Positions 8,353-17,215 of a stretch of DNA of 64,000 bases are shown here, piece after piece. The position numbers and the translations under genes are program-made. Source of the DNA: Shinella sp. PSBB067 (GTDB lineage: Bacteria > Pseudomonadota > Alphaproteobacteria > Rhizobiales > Rhizobiaceae); contig NZ_CP069303.1 in the NCBI RefSeq assembly GCF_016839145.1, forward strand, positions 1,550,001 through 1,614,000, written 5' to 3'. The notes under the pieces were generated by a model, which worked only from the letters and a program-made list of their open reading frames with translations, was not told the DNA's origin and did not search any database. Positions within the stretch are counted from its first letter, which is position 1. The number at the start of each line of letters is the position of its first letter.

Positions 8353-9591
8353 TCATGCCGCCGGCAGGAAGCGCCGCGGATCGCCGGTGCCGCGGCGCGC
8401 CTCGCCGGACAGTGCCGCCACCAGATCCGCCATGGCGTCGAGATTGTGCACCGGGCGCAGTTCGTCCACATGCGGCAGCATCGCCCTCACCCCGCGCGCC
8501 CGCGCCTCGAAGCCCTCGAACCGCAGGAGCGGATTGAGCCAGACGAGCCGCCGGCAGGAGCGGTGCAGCCGGTCCATCTCCTTTTCGAGGAGATCGGTGT
8601 CCTCGCGCTCCAGCCCGTCGGTGATGAGCAGCACGACGGCACCCTGCCCCAGCACGCGGCGCGACCAGAGCCGGTTGAACTCCTTCAGCGTCTCGCCGAT
8701 GCGCGTGCCGCCGGACCAGTCGCTCACCGTCCGGCTGCACGCCTCCACCGCAAGGTCGGGATCGCGGTTGCGCATCTGGCGGGTGACATTGGTGAGCCGC
8801 GTGCCGAACAGGAAGGCATGGACGCGGCGGCGATTTTCGCCGAGCGCATGCAGGAAGTGCAGGAAGATGCGTGTGTACTGGCTCATCGAGCCGGAAATGT
8901 CGGCAAGCACGACGAGCGGCGGGTACACGGCCTTCGGCGCGCGGTGGCGCGGCAGGATGAGCGCGCCGCCGGTGCGCATGGCATGGCGCATGGTGGCGCG
9001 GGCATCGATGGCGACGGGGCGGGTACTGCGGCGGAAGCGGCGCGTGCGCACCTCGTCCATCGGCAGGACGAGCCCGGCAATCGCCCGCTTGGCCGCGGCA
9101 AGCTCGGCGGCCGTCATCTGCGCGAAATCCGTGCGACGCAGAAGCTCGCTGCCCGACGCGGTGAAGCGGGCGTCGATCTCGATATCCGGTTCCTCGCGCG
9201 GCGGACGCCGGTCCTCCCGCCCGCCGAGAAGCGAGTCGGAGACGCGGGTTTCCCCCGCCTTGCGCCTGTCCCGCTCCTCGTGCCGCGCCACGACGGGCGA
9301 CATCAGCGCGATCATCTTGCCGACGAGATCGCGCGACCGCCAGAACAGGCGGAAGGCCTCGTCGAAGACGGCATCGTCCTCATGGCGCTTGACCAGCGTG
9401 GCGTGGAGCGCCGTGTGGAATTCCTCGCGCCCGCCGATGCCGATGGCCTGCACCGCCTCGATGGCGTCCGTCACCGCCGCCGGGCCGATGCGAAGCCCGG
9501 CCTTGCGCAGCACGCGGGCGAAATGCACGATATTGTCGGCAAGCCGCCCGTCGGCGGCCCCTGGAATCCCGCTGCCGCCCGCCGTCGCCAT
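8353..9591 (-). CDS. VWA-domain protein, CoxE family
   Basis: A 412-residue CoxE-type protein. The N-terminal half is helical and charged. A von Willebrand A domain follows from about residue 222 with an intact MIDAS, D231-I-S233-G-S235, plus SGGTRIGETL and VVLLITDGLE. CoxE proteins work with a MoxR AAA+ ATPase (CoxD) to mature the CO-dehydrogenase active site in Oligotropha; the chemistry assigned there is addition of S and Cu to the Mo site. Here it lies 3 bp downstream of the MoxR gene and upstream of xdhC. Whether the client is a CO dehydrogenase or another molybdo-hydroxylase cannot be told from this window. Confidence 0.9.
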   Translation of the reverse strand: MATAGGSGIPGAADGRLADNIVHFARVLRKAGLRIGPAAVTDAIEAVQAIGIGGREEFHTALHATLVKRHEDDAVFDEAFRLFWRSRDLVGKMIALMSPVVARHEERDRRKAGETRVSDSLLGGREDRRPPREEPDIEIDARFTASGSELLRRTDFAQMTAAELAAAKRAIAGLVLPMDEVRTRRFRRSTRPVAIDARATMRHAMRTGGALILPRHRAPKAVYPPLVVLADISGSMSQYTRIFLHFLHALGENRRRVHAFLFGTRLTNVTRQMRNRDPDLAVEACSRTVSDWSGGTRIGETLKEFNRLWSRRVLGQGAVVLLITDGLEREDTDLLEKEMDRLHRSCRRLVWLNPLLRFEGFEARARGVRAMLPHVDELRPVHNLDAMADLVAALSGEARRGTGDPRRFLPAA

Positions 9592-9594
9592 CGC

Positions 9595-10521
9595 TCACCC
9601 CGCCTCCGCCAGGCCGGCTTTCACCGCGTCGAGCAGCCTGCGGCCCTCGGCACCGTCGATGCGGGCGATGTCGTCCTGGTATTTCAGCAGCGTGCCGAGC
9701 GTGTCGGAGACCGTCTCCGGGTCGAGCGCCAGCCGGTCGAGTTCGGTGAGCGCTGTCGCCCAGTCGATGGTCTCGGCAACGCCGGGATTCTTGAAGAGGT
9801 CGAGCGTGCGCAGCTTCTGCACATAGGCGACCACCTGCCGGGAGAGCGCCGCGTTGCAGCCCGGCACCTTGCGCCGGACGATCTCCAGCTCCTGCGCGGC
9901 TGCGGGATAATCGACCCAGTGATAGAGACAGCGCCGCTTCAGCGCATCGTGCACCTCGCGGGTGCGGTTCGTCGTGATGATGACGATGGGCGGCTCGGCG
10001 GCGCGGATCGTGCCGAGCTCCGGCACCGTGACCTGGAAATCCGAGAGCACTTCCAGCAGGAAGGCCTCGAAGGCCTCGTCGGTCCGGTCGAGCTCGTCGA
10101 TGAGGAAGACGGGCGCGCGCCCGTCCGGCGCGGAAAGCGCCTGCAGCACCGGGCGGCGGATCAGGTAGCGCTCGGAGAAGATGTCGGCCTCGATGCGGCC
10201 GCGGTCCGTGGTGCCGGAAGCTTCCGCCAGGCGGATTTCCAGCATCTGCGCCGGATAGTTCCACTCGTAGACCGCCGAGGAGATGTCGAGGCCCTCGTAG
10301 CATTGCAGGCGGATCAGCGGCCGGTCGAGGGCTGAGGCCAGCACCTTGGCGATCTCGGTCTTGCCGACCCCGGCCTCCCCTTCGAGGAAGAGCGGGCGCT
10401 TCATGCGCAGCGACAGGAACAGCACCGTCGCGAGCGACCGGCCGGCAAGGTAGTTCCCCGCGGACAGCATCTCCACGGTCTCGTCGATGGATTGCGGGAT
10501 CTGTCCGCGTCGATAGGGCAC
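9595..10521 (-). CDS. MoxR-family AAA+ ATPase (CoxD-like)
   Basis: A 308-residue AAA+ chaperone. The Walker A is GEAGVGKT at residues 48-55, Walker B is VFLIDELD with D142/E143, and sensor 1 is ITTN at 182-185. Pairing with the VWA protein just downstream (3 bp) is the standard MoxR-VWA couple, in which the ATPase remodels a client presented through the MIDAS of its partner. Its relatives in molybdo-hydroxylase clusters are called CoxD. It follows the flavin reductase gene by 27 bp on the same strand. Confidence 0.92.
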   Translation of the reverse strand: MPYRRGQIPQSIDETVEMLSAGNYLAGRSLATVLFLSLRMKRPLFLEGEAGVGKTEIAKVLASALDRPLIRLQCYEGLDISSAVYEWNYPAQMLEIRLAEASGTTDRGRIEADIFSERYLIRRPVLQALSAPDGRAPVFLIDELDRTDEAFEAFLLEVLSDFQVTVPELGTIRAAEPPIVIITTNRTREVHDALKRRCLYHWVDYPAAAQELEIVRRKVPGCNAALSRQVVAYVQKLRTLDLFKNPGVAETIDWATALTELDRLALDPETVSDTLGTLLKYQDDIARIDGAEGRRLLDAVKAGLAEAG

Positions 10522-10548
10522 GCCACTCCTCCAGTCCGGAGAATGAAC

Positions 10549-11046
10549 TTATAGCGCGCGGTAGCCCCGGTCCATATAGAGAAGCGCCGGTTTGTGATCG
10601 CCGAAGGAAATGTCCATCACCTCGCCGATGAGGACGATATGCGTCGCCATCACCCTGGCCTCGACGATACGGCAGTCGAAGGCGGCCAGCGCGCCCTTCA
10701 GCACCGGCGCGCCCGTTACCAGCTCCTGCCAGGTGCCCATGGCGAAGCGCTCCTGCGAGCTCAGCGCGGGGTCGCGGCCGGAAAAGGCGTTGGCAAGGTC
10801 GATCTGGTCGGCGGCGAGCGTGTTCAGCGCGAAGCGGCCGCTCTTCTGGAAGATCGCGTTCTTCGGGTTGGACGCGTTGACGCAGGCGAGCAGCATCGGC
10901 GGGTTGTCCGACACCGAGCAGGCGGCGGTGATGGTCACGCCGCGCCTTTCGCCCTCGTGTACCGTCGTCACGATCTGCACATGGCCGGCATAGCGGCTCA
11001 TGGCATCCCGGTAAAGCGACGAATCCACCACCAATCTGTCCAACAC
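10549..11046 (-). CDS. Flavin reductase (FMN-binding split-barrel)
   Basis: A 165-residue flavin:NAD(P)H reductase-like protein of the short HpaC/RutF group: YRDAMSRYAGHVQIVTT, GVTITAACSVSDNPPMLLACVN, FALNTLAADQ and the terminal HKPALLYMDRGY. Such proteins supply reduced FMN or FAD to a monooxygenase; no oxygenase partner is adjacent. The frame is open far upstream (to 11889), but the start is set at GTG 11046, six bases after AAAGGAG; TTG 11043 is an alternative. It is the first gene of the minus-strand run leading into moxR-coxE-xdhC, so it may be expressed with them. Confidence 0.85.
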   Translation of the reverse strand: MLDRLVVDSSLYRDAMSRYAGHVQIVTTVHEGERRGVTITAACSVSDNPPMLLACVNASNPKNAIFQKSGRFALNTLAADQIDLANAFSGRDPALSSQERFAMGTWQELVTGAPVLKGALAAFDCRIVEARVMATHIVLIGEVMDISFGDHKPALLYMDRGYRAL

Positions 11047-11215
11047 TGCATTCTCCTTTGACCAAGGAAATACATGGCGAAAATGAAGAAAAATGTAACC
11101 CCTGAAGTCCAATTTTCTGTCTTGCCCGAGACGGGCAGGACTTTCTCGGATATTTCCCTTTGACGCCCGGGGCGCGATCCTTACAAAGGGCGGGATCGCG
11201 ATCCATGGATTGAGA

Positions 11216-12292
11216 ATGAAACCCGCTTTCCTTGCCAGTCTCTTCGCTGCGTCCGTGCTCGCGGCCTCGCCCGCCGCTGCCGCCGGTCTCACCATCGCCG
11301 TCGTCGCGCCCGGTGAAGGGCCGCTGGCGATCCTCGGCCGGCAGGTGCGCGACGGCGCCCGATTTGCCGCCGAGGCGGCCGGCGATACGGTCGTCGAGAT
11401 CGCCGAGGCCTGCGACGAGACCGACGGCGACGGCATTGCCAGGCAGATCCTCGCCGCGGACGCGTCGGCCGCCGTCGGCTTCCTCTGCACGGAAGGGCTT
11501 TCCGCCGCACTCCCGGCGCTTGCCGAGGCGAACGTGCCGGCCGTCACCCTCTCTGTCCGCTCCGGCATCCTGATGGAGGATGCGCTGAAGAAGGGCTGGC
11601 CGCTCTTCCGCCTTGCCCCCGGCCCGAAGGCGGAGGCGGACAAGGCGGTCGAGGTCATCACCCGCGACTGGAAATCCGAATCCTTCGCCCTCATCGACGA
11701 CGGCACGATCCATGCCCGCGAGCTGGTCGAGGCGGTGCGCCTCGCGCTGGAGGAGGTCGGCATGAAACCCACCTTTGTCGACACCTTCCGCCCCGCGCAG
11801 GAACAGCAGCTTACCCTCGTGCGGCGCCTTGCCAAGACCGGCGTCACCCATGTCTTCGTCGGCGGCGACCGGACGGATGTCGCAATCATCGCCCGCGACG
11901 CGAAGGCCGAGGAGAAGCAGCTCGCCCTTCTCGGCGGCGAAGCGCTTGTCGGCGCCGATCCCGTCGTGCCGATGACGGACGGCGTGGAGGCCGTCGCGCT
12001 GCCCGACTACCAGTCCCTGCCGGAGGGCGAGCCGGTCGCCAGGGCCATGGCGGAAAAGGACATCGTCGCCGAAGGCTACGTGCTTCCCGCCCATGCCGCC
12101 GTGACGGCGCTTGCGGCCGCGGCGGCGGAAGGCGGCGACCTGACCGCAAGGCTGGCGGTCGGCCGTTTCGCGACGGCCATCGGCACCCTCGCCTTCGGCG
12201 CGGACCACGAGCTCAGGGAAAACCCCTACCGCCTGCTCGTCTGGCGCGCCGGCGCCTTCGTGCCAGTGGAAACGGCTGCGGAGAGCGACTAG
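11216..12292 (+). CDS. ABC-type substrate-binding protein (Peripla_BP_6, branched-chain amino acid type)
   Basis: A 358-residue periplasmic binding protein with a clear signal peptide (residues 1 to about 23, ending PAAAA-G). Type I binding-protein segments are recognisable: LTIAVVAPGEGPLAILGRQVRDGARFA, AAVGFLCTEGLSAALPALAEANVPAVTLS and VTHVFVGGDRTDVAIIARDA. Relatives bind branched-chain amino acids, amides or urea. No permease or ATPase gene is near, so it is an orphan component. The start is ATG 11216; an in-frame TTG lies six bases earlier. Its stop codon touches the ATG of the P1 peptidase with no gap, so the two are almost certainly co-translated. Confidence 0.88.
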   Translation: MKPAFLASLFAASVLAASPAAAAGLTIAVVAPGEGPLAILGRQVRDGARFAAEAAGDTVVEIAEACDETDGDGIARQILAADASAAVGFLCTEGLSAALPALAEANVPAVTLSVRSGILMEDALKKGWPLFRLAPGPKAEADKAVEVITRDWKSESFALIDDGTIHARELVEAVRLALEEVGMKPTFVDTFRPAQEQQLTLVRRLAKTGVTHVFVGGDRTDVAIIARDAKAEEKQLALLGGEALVGADPVVPMTDGVEAVALPDYQSLPEGEPVARAMAEKDIVAEGYVLPAHAAVTALAAAAAEGGDLTARLAVGRFATAIGTLAFGADHELRENPYRLLVWRAGAFVPVETAAESD

Positions 12293-13294
12293 ATGGCGCC
12301 CGGCCCGAAAAACCTGATCACCGACGTCGCCGGCCTCAAGGTCGGCAACGCCACCGATCATGCATCGCGCTCCGGCGTCACCGTGGTCGTCTGCGACGAG
12401 CCGGCGACGGCGGCCGTGCAGGTGCTCGGCGGCGCGCCCGGCACGCGCGAGACGGACCTGCTGGAGCCGCACAACACCGTCCAAACGGTCGATGCGCTGG
12501 TGCTGTCCGGCGGCTCGGCCTTCGGCCTCGATGCCGCCTCGGGCGTGCAGGCGGGCCTGCGCGAGGCGGGGCGCGGCTTTGCCGTCGGCCCGCACCGCGT
12601 GCCCATCGTCCCCGCCGCCATCCTCTTCGACCTCATGAACGGCGGCGACAAGGACTGGGGCCGCTACCCGCCCTATCGCGAGCTCGGCTACGAAGCGCTC
12701 GCCAATGCGGGCGAAACCTTCGAGACCGGCAGCGCCGGCGCCGGCAGCGGCGCCCTGACGGCGACGTTCAAGGGCGGCCTGGGCTCGGCCTCCAGCGTGC
12801 TGGAAAACGGCGTCACGGTCGGCGCGCTGGTGGCGGTCAACGCGCTCGGCTCGGCCACCGTCGGCGACACGCGGCATTTCTGGGCGGCCCCCTTCGAGGA
12901 GGACGGCGAGTTCGGCGGGCTCGGCCTGCCCGTCCCCTTCCCGGCCGATGCCCGCGCGCCGCGCACGAAACTGTCGCCACGGCCGGCCGGCGTGGAGAAC
13001 ACCACCATCGCCGTCATCGCCACCGATGCCGTGCTGACGAAGGCGGAGGCCAAGCGCCTCGCCATCGCGGCCCATGACGGATTGGCTCGCGCCCTCTGGC
13101 CGGCACATACGCCGCTCGACGGCGACCTCGTCTTCACGCTCGCGACCGGCAGAAGCGGCCAGGCGCCGGCACCGGAGGATTTCATCGGGCTTTGCGCCGC
13201 GGCGGCCTCGACGATGGCCCGCGCCATCGCCCGCGGCGTGCACGACGCCGCGCCCATGGCGGGCGACGTGCTGCCGAGCTGGGCGGCACGGTAA
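12293..13294 (+). CDS. P1 family (S58/DmpA-type) self-processing aminopeptidase
   Basis: A 333-residue Ntn-type hydrolase of the P1/S58 family: [14 protein letters not shown] at the start, [31 protein letters not shown] and [12 protein letters not shown]. The family is made as a proenzyme that cleaves itself so that the new N-terminal Ser/Thr becomes the nucleophile. By analogy with ThnT, which cuts Asn-Thr, the predicted site is N236/T237. Substrates in relatives are D- or beta-amino peptides and amides. The gene begins at the base after the stop of the orphan binding protein, hinting at uptake or handling of a small peptide or amide. No signal peptide is visible. Confidence 0.88.
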   Translation: MAPGPKNLITDVAGLKVGNATDHASRSGVTVVVCDEPATAAVQVLGGAPGTRETDLLEPHNTVQTVDALVLSGGSAFGLDAASGVQAGLREAGRGFAVGPHRVPIVPAAILFDLMNGGDKDWGRYPPYRELGYEALANAGETFETGSAGAGSGALTATFKGGLGSASSVLENGVTVGALVAVNALGSATVGDTRHFWAAPFEEDGEFGGLGLPVPFPADARAPRTKLSPRPAGVENTTIAVIATDAVLTKAEAKRLAIAAHDGLARALWPAHTPLDGDLVFTLATGRSGQAPAPEDFIGLCAAAASTMARAIARGVHDAAPMAGDVLPSWAAR

Positions 13295-13359
13295 TTCGCC
13301 GTTGTTCCCCCCTGCCGGGAATGATATGGCGACGCCAGATTTCTTGCCAGGAGCCTGAC

Positions 13360-14037
13360 ATGACCCTTCCCATCCGGATCGCGCCCTCCATCCTCGCCGC
13401 CGACTACGCCAGGCTGGGCCAGGAAGTGCGCGACGTCGTCGCGGCCGGGGCGGACTGGATCCACCTCGACATTATGGACGGCCATTTCGTGCCGAACATC
13501 TCCTTCGGCCCGGACGTCATCAAGGCGCTGCGCCCGCATACCGAGGCCTTCTTCGACTGCCACCTGATGATCGCCCCCGCCGATCCCTATCTCGAAGCCT
13601 TCGCCAAGGCGGGCTGCGACGGCATCACCGTCCACGCCGAGGCCGGCCCGCATCTCGACCGTTCGCTTCAGGCGATCCGGGCACTCGGCAAGCGCGCGGG
13701 CGTGGCGATCAACCCGGCGACGTCCGAAAGCGTGCTCGACTATCTCCTCGACAAGATCGACCTCGTCCTCGTGATGACCGTCAATCCCGGCTTCGGCGGC
13801 CAGAAGTTCATTCCGGCGATGGAAGAGAAGATCCGCCGCGTGCGCGCCATGATCGCCGAGCGTCCGATCGAGCTGCAGGTCGATGGCGGCATCGCCGTCG
13901 ATACGATCGCCCTTCCCGCCTCGGCCGGTGCCAACGTCTTCGTCGCCGGCTCCGCCATCTTCGGCGGCGGCCATGTCGAGGCCTATCGCAAGACCGTCGA
14001 GACCCTGCGCGGCAATGCGGAGGGCGCGCGGCCGTGA
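13360..14037 (+). CDS. rpe: Ribulose-phosphate 3-epimerase
   Basis: A 225-residue TIM-barrel enzyme interconverting ribulose-5-P and xylulose-5-P in the pentose phosphate pathway. Family motifs are intact: [14 protein letters not shown] at the N-terminus, [17 protein letters not shown] with the metal-binding His/Asp, [20 protein letters not shown], and ELQVDGGI with the catalytic Asp followed by the phosphate loop [11 protein letters not shown] 13360 has CAGGAG seven bases ahead. The stop overlaps the next start (TGATG), tying the DUF2259 gene to it. Confidence 0.96.
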   Translation: MTLPIRIAPSILAADYARLGQEVRDVVAAGADWIHLDIMDGHFVPNISFGPDVIKALRPHTEAFFDCHLMIAPADPYLEAFAKAGCDGITVHAEAGPHLDRSLQAIRALGKRAGVAINPATSESVLDYLLDKIDLVLVMTVNPGFGGQKFIPAMEEKIRRVRAMIAERPIELQVDGGIAVDTIALPASAGANVFVAGSAIFGGGHVEAYRKTVETLRGNAEGARP

Positions 14038-14765
14038 TGGCTCGGAAAAGCGCAGTCCTTGTCCTTTCGGCCTGCCTTTCGGCGGCGGGCGCGCAGGCGG
14101 GCGATTTTTCCACCTTCCAGTCCCTCGGCTTCTCGCCGGACGGCAAGGTCTACGCCTTCGAGGAATTCGGCGTCCAGGACGGCTCGGGCTTTCCCTATTC
14201 CAACGTCTACTTCATCGACACGGAAGAGGACGCCTACCTTCCCGGCACGCCGATCCGCGTGCGCATCGACGACGAAGCGGCCGGCATCGCCAGGGCGCGG
14301 ACGGAAAGCCGCGACAAGGCGAAGGCGCTCGTCGACACATATGACGTGCTCGACAATCCCGGCGTGCTCGCCGCCCTCAACCCGATGGGCGAAGGCAATG
14401 TCGACAGGATGCGCATCGAATACGTCCAGCACGCCATCGAGCCGACGCCGGGCGGCAGCTTCGCCCTTGCACTGGAAGAAATTCCCCTGCCCCTGCCGGA
14501 AAAGTGCCGCGAGATCACGCCCGATGGCGGCAAGGGCTTCCGCCTGAAGCTCGTCAGGCGCGACGGCGAGGCCGCCGATACGGTGGTCCACGCGGATACG
14601 CGCATTCCCGAAAGCCGCAACTGCCCGCTCTCCTACCAGATATCCGGCGCGGTCACCTTCAACGCGTTCGATGTGAAATCGGTCCATGTCGCGCTCGTCC
14701 TCGTGCGCAGCTTCGGCTTCGAGGGCGCGGACGGCCGGTGGATCGCCGTGCCCTTCCGCCCGTAG
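14037..14765 (+). CDS. DUF2259 periplasmic protein
   Basis: A 242-residue predicted secreted protein. A signal peptide (about residues 1-22, ending GAQA-GD) precedes FSTFQSLGFSPDGKVYAFEE and a beta-rich body ending SFGFEGADGRWIAVPF. This matches the DUF2259 family, which has no assigned function. The ATG at 14037 overlaps the rpe stop by one base; a GTG at 14034 is also in frame. Two Cys late in the protein (near KCREIT and NCPLSY) could form a periplasmic disulfide. Confidence 0.82.
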   Translation: MARKSAVLVLSACLSAAGAQAGDFSTFQSLGFSPDGKVYAFEEFGVQDGSGFPYSNVYFIDTEEDAYLPGTPIRVRIDDEAAGIARARTESRDKAKALVDTYDVLDNPGVLAALNPMGEGNVDRMRIEYVQHAIEPTPGGSFALALEEIPLPLPEKCREITPDGGKGFRLKLVRRDGEAADTVVHADTRIPESRNCPLSYQISGAVTFNAFDVKSVHVALVLVRSFGFEGADGRWIAVPFRP

Positions 14766-14845
14766 GGCCGCCATGCGTTGAGCTTGCCGGCCATCTTTGC
14801 TAAAGCGGCGGCAATTCCCACCCTCCCAAGGAAAGTCTAGAGCCG

Positions 14846-16153
14846 ATGATCCCTCGCTATTCCCGACCGGACATGGTCGCCATCTGGTCGCCCAAAACGA
14901 AGTTCCGCATCTGGTTCGAGATCGAGGCGCATGCCTGCGACGCGCTGGCCGAGCTCGGCGTCATCCCGAAATCCGCCGCCGAGACCATCTGGGAAAAGGG
15001 CGGCAAGGCCGAGTTCGACGTCGCCCGCATCGACGAGATCGAGGCCGTCACCAAGCATGACGTCATCGCCTTCCTGACGCATCTTGCCGAATTCGTCGGC
15101 CCGGACAGCCGCTTCGTGCACCAGGGCATGACCTCCTCCGACGTGCTCGACACGACCTTCAACATCCAGCTCGTGCGCGCCGCCGACATCCTCCTCGCCG
15201 ACATGGACCGCGTGCTCGCGGCCCTCAAGGCCCGCGCCTTCGAGCACAAGGACACGATCCGCATCGGCCGCAGCCACGGCATCCATGCCGAGCCGACGAC
15301 GATGGGCCTGACGCTCGCCCGCTTCTATGCCGAGATGGACCGCAATCGCGCCCGCCTCGTCGCCGCCCGCGCGGAAATCGCCACCGGCGCGATCTCCGGC
15401 GCCGTCGGCACCTTCGCCAATATCGATCCGCGCGTCGAAGAGCACGTCTGCGCCAGGCTCGGCCTCGTGCCGGAGCCGGTCTCCACGCAGGTCATCCCGC
15501 GCGACCGCCACGCCATGTTCTTCGCGACCCTCGGCGTCATCGCCTCGTCCATCGAGAACGCCGCCATCGAGATCCGCCACATGCAGCGCACGGAAGTGCT
15601 GGAGGCCGAAGAATTCTTCTCGCCGGGGCAGAAGGGCTCCTCCGCCATGCCGCACAAGCGCAACCCGGTGCTGACCGAGAACCTGACGGGCCTTGCCCGC
15701 CTCGTGCGCATGGCCGTCACGCCCGCCATGGAGAACGTGGCGCTCTGGCACGAGCGCGACATTTCCCATTCCAGCGTCGAGCGCGGCATCGGCCCCGACA
15801 CGACGATCACCCTCGACTTCGCGCTGAACCGCCTTGCCGGCGTCATCGAGAAGCTGGTGATCTACCCGGACAACATGCTGAAGAACCTCAACAAGTTCCG
15901 CGGCCTCGTCCATTCACAGCGCGTGCTGCTTGCCCTGACGCAGGCCGGCGTGTCGCGGGAGGACGCCTACCGCCTCGTGCAGCGCAACGCCATGAAGGTC
16001 TGGGAACAGGGCAAGGACTTCCTGGAGGAACTGCTGGCCGACGCGGAGGTGCGCGCGGCGCTTTCCGAAGAGGCGATCCGCGAAAAATTCGACCTCGGCT
16101 ACCACACCAAGCACGTCGACACGATCTTCCGCCGTGTCTTCGGCACCGTTTGA
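14846..16153 (+). CDS. purB: Adenylosuccinate lyase
   Basis: A 435-residue homotetrameric lyase of the fumarase/aspartase superfamily. It acts twice in purine synthesis, releasing fumarate from SAICAR and from adenylosuccinate. The superfamily signature GSSAMPHKRNP is intact, as are TSSDVLDTTFN, GRSHGIHAEPTT and ERDISHSSVERG, with the catalytic His and Ser regions. Start ATG 14846 gives the standard MIPRYSRPDM N-terminus, with AAGGAAA upstream. Other de novo purine genes lie 5 kb further on, so purB is on its own transcript here and is followed by a strong hairpin. Confidence 0.97.
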   Translation: MIPRYSRPDMVAIWSPKTKFRIWFEIEAHACDALAELGVIPKSAAETIWEKGGKAEFDVARIDEIEAVTKHDVIAFLTHLAEFVGPDSRFVHQGMTSSDVLDTTFNIQLVRAADILLADMDRVLAALKARAFEHKDTIRIGRSHGIHAEPTTMGLTLARFYAEMDRNRARLVAARAEIATGAISGAVGTFANIDPRVEEHVCARLGLVPEPVSTQVIPRDRHAMFFATLGVIASSIENAAIEIRHMQRTEVLEAEEFFSPGQKGSSAMPHKRNPVLTENLTGLARLVRMAVTPAMENVALWHERDISHSSVERGIGPDTTITLDFALNRLAGVIEKLVIYPDNMLKNLNKFRGLVHSQRVLLALTQAGVSREDAYRLVQRNAMKVWEQGKDFLEELLADAEVRAALSEEAIREKFDLGYHTKHVDTIFRRVFGTV

Positions 16154-16165
16154 AGCCTGAAAACG

Positions 16166-16190
16166 GCGATGGCGCCAGTGGCGCCATCGC
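16166..16190. terminator. Hairpin between convergent purB and DUF2189 gene
   Basis: A perfect 11-bp stem, GCGATGGCGCC with its complement, closes a 3-nt AGT loop. On the minus strand it is followed by CGTTTTC, so it should terminate the DUF2189 transcript. On the plus strand it is followed by TCCCCTCT, a weaker stop for purB. Confidence 0.7.
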
Positions 16191-16246
16191 TCCCCTCTGA
16201 CGGACGGCCCCGCGCCCTCCTCCTGGCGCGTTCCGCCCGCGAACCG

Positions 16247-17050
16247 TTATCCCCGCTCGTCGACGACGATCTTCCTGTAGAGATGCCAGGTGGCATGGCC
16301 GAGGATCGGCATGATCACGGCAAGCCCGACGAAGAGCGGGATCGTGCCGACGACCAGCAGCGCCGCGACGATCAGGCCCCAGCAGGCGATCGGCACCGGA
16401 TTGACCAGCGTCGCGCGCAGCGACGTCTCGATGGCGGCGACGACGCCGACATCCCGGTCGAGCAGGAGCGGAAAGGCGATCACGGTCGTCGCCAGCACGA
16501 CGAGCGCAAAGCAGAAGCCGATGGCATTGCCGGCAAGCATCAGCAGCAGCCCGTTTTCCGAGCCGAAGACGGAGGCAAGGAACAGCGCAAGCGATTGCGG
16601 CGGTTCCGGCCCGAAAAGGCTGGTGTAGAGCATCTGCGCGAAGACCAGCCAGGCCACGAAAAGCACCATCAGCATCGCCCCGACGGCGAGGATCGACGGC
16701 AGCGCCGGCGAATGGCGCACCGCCAGCGCATGCCGCCAGGACGTCTCCATGCCCCGCTCGCGCCGGCGGCTGATCTCGTAGAGGCCGAGAGCGAAGAACG
16801 GCCCGAGCAGCGCAAAGCCGGCCACCAGCGGGAAGATAAGCGGCAGCATGTTGGCGCCGGAACTCCAGGTGACGAGCACGACGCCGCAGATCGGGTAGAT
16901 GAGGCAAAGGAAGACGTAGTGCGACGGCTTGGCGCGGAAATCGTCGACGCCGCGCGCGAGCGCGTCCCGCACATCGGAAAGCCCTATCCGCCGGATCGTC
17001 GGACGCGCAACCGTCGCATCGGGGCCGGCCATGACATGAAAGGTCGCCAT
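16247..17050 (-). CDS. DUF2189 integral membrane protein
   Basis: A 267-residue inner-membrane protein with about six hydrophobic helices: HYVFLCLIYPICGVVLVTW, a second at about 67-90, AVGAMLMVLFVAWLVFAQM, then GFCFALVVLATTVIAFPLLL and PIACWGLIVAALLVVGTIPL. The loop IRRIGLSDVRDALARGVDDF before the first helix and the closing LGHATWHLYRKIV are typical of the DUF2189 family, common in alphaproteobacteria and of unknown function. It is sometimes described as a putative cytochrome c oxidase subunit I relative, which I see no reason to accept, as haem ligands are not evident. Confidence 0.85.
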   Translation of the reverse strand: MATFHVMAGPDATVARPTIRRIGLSDVRDALARGVDDFRAKPSHYVFLCLIYPICGVVLVTWSSGANMLPLIFPLVAGFALLGPFFALGLYEISRRRERGMETSWRHALAVRHSPALPSILAVGAMLMVLFVAWLVFAQMLYTSLFGPEPPQSLALFLASVFGSENGLLLMLAGNAIGFCFALVVLATTVIAFPLLLDRDVGVVAAIETSLRATLVNPVPIACWGLIVAALLVVGTIPLFVGLAVIMPILGHATWHLYRKIVVDERG

Positions 17051-17215
17051 GTTACTCCTCCTTGCCGGTTTGAACCGTCACGGCATGCGTGGAGGGCGAT
17101 CATGCGCCACCACGGCAGGCCGCGACTGGCATTGAAGAGCGCGAATCATACACCCGGAGGGCGGTTTTGTCCCACCCCCTTGACTTCAGCACTTCGTGAA
17201 CGCACATGCGCCGGC

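Noticed and set aside
9380..13243. A 1287-codon minus-strand open frame across coxE, moxR, the binding protein and P1 peptidase genes
   Set aside because: It is a GC-driven shadow: its translation is Arg/Gly/Ala-rich with no family motifs, while strong family matches occupy other frames throughout.
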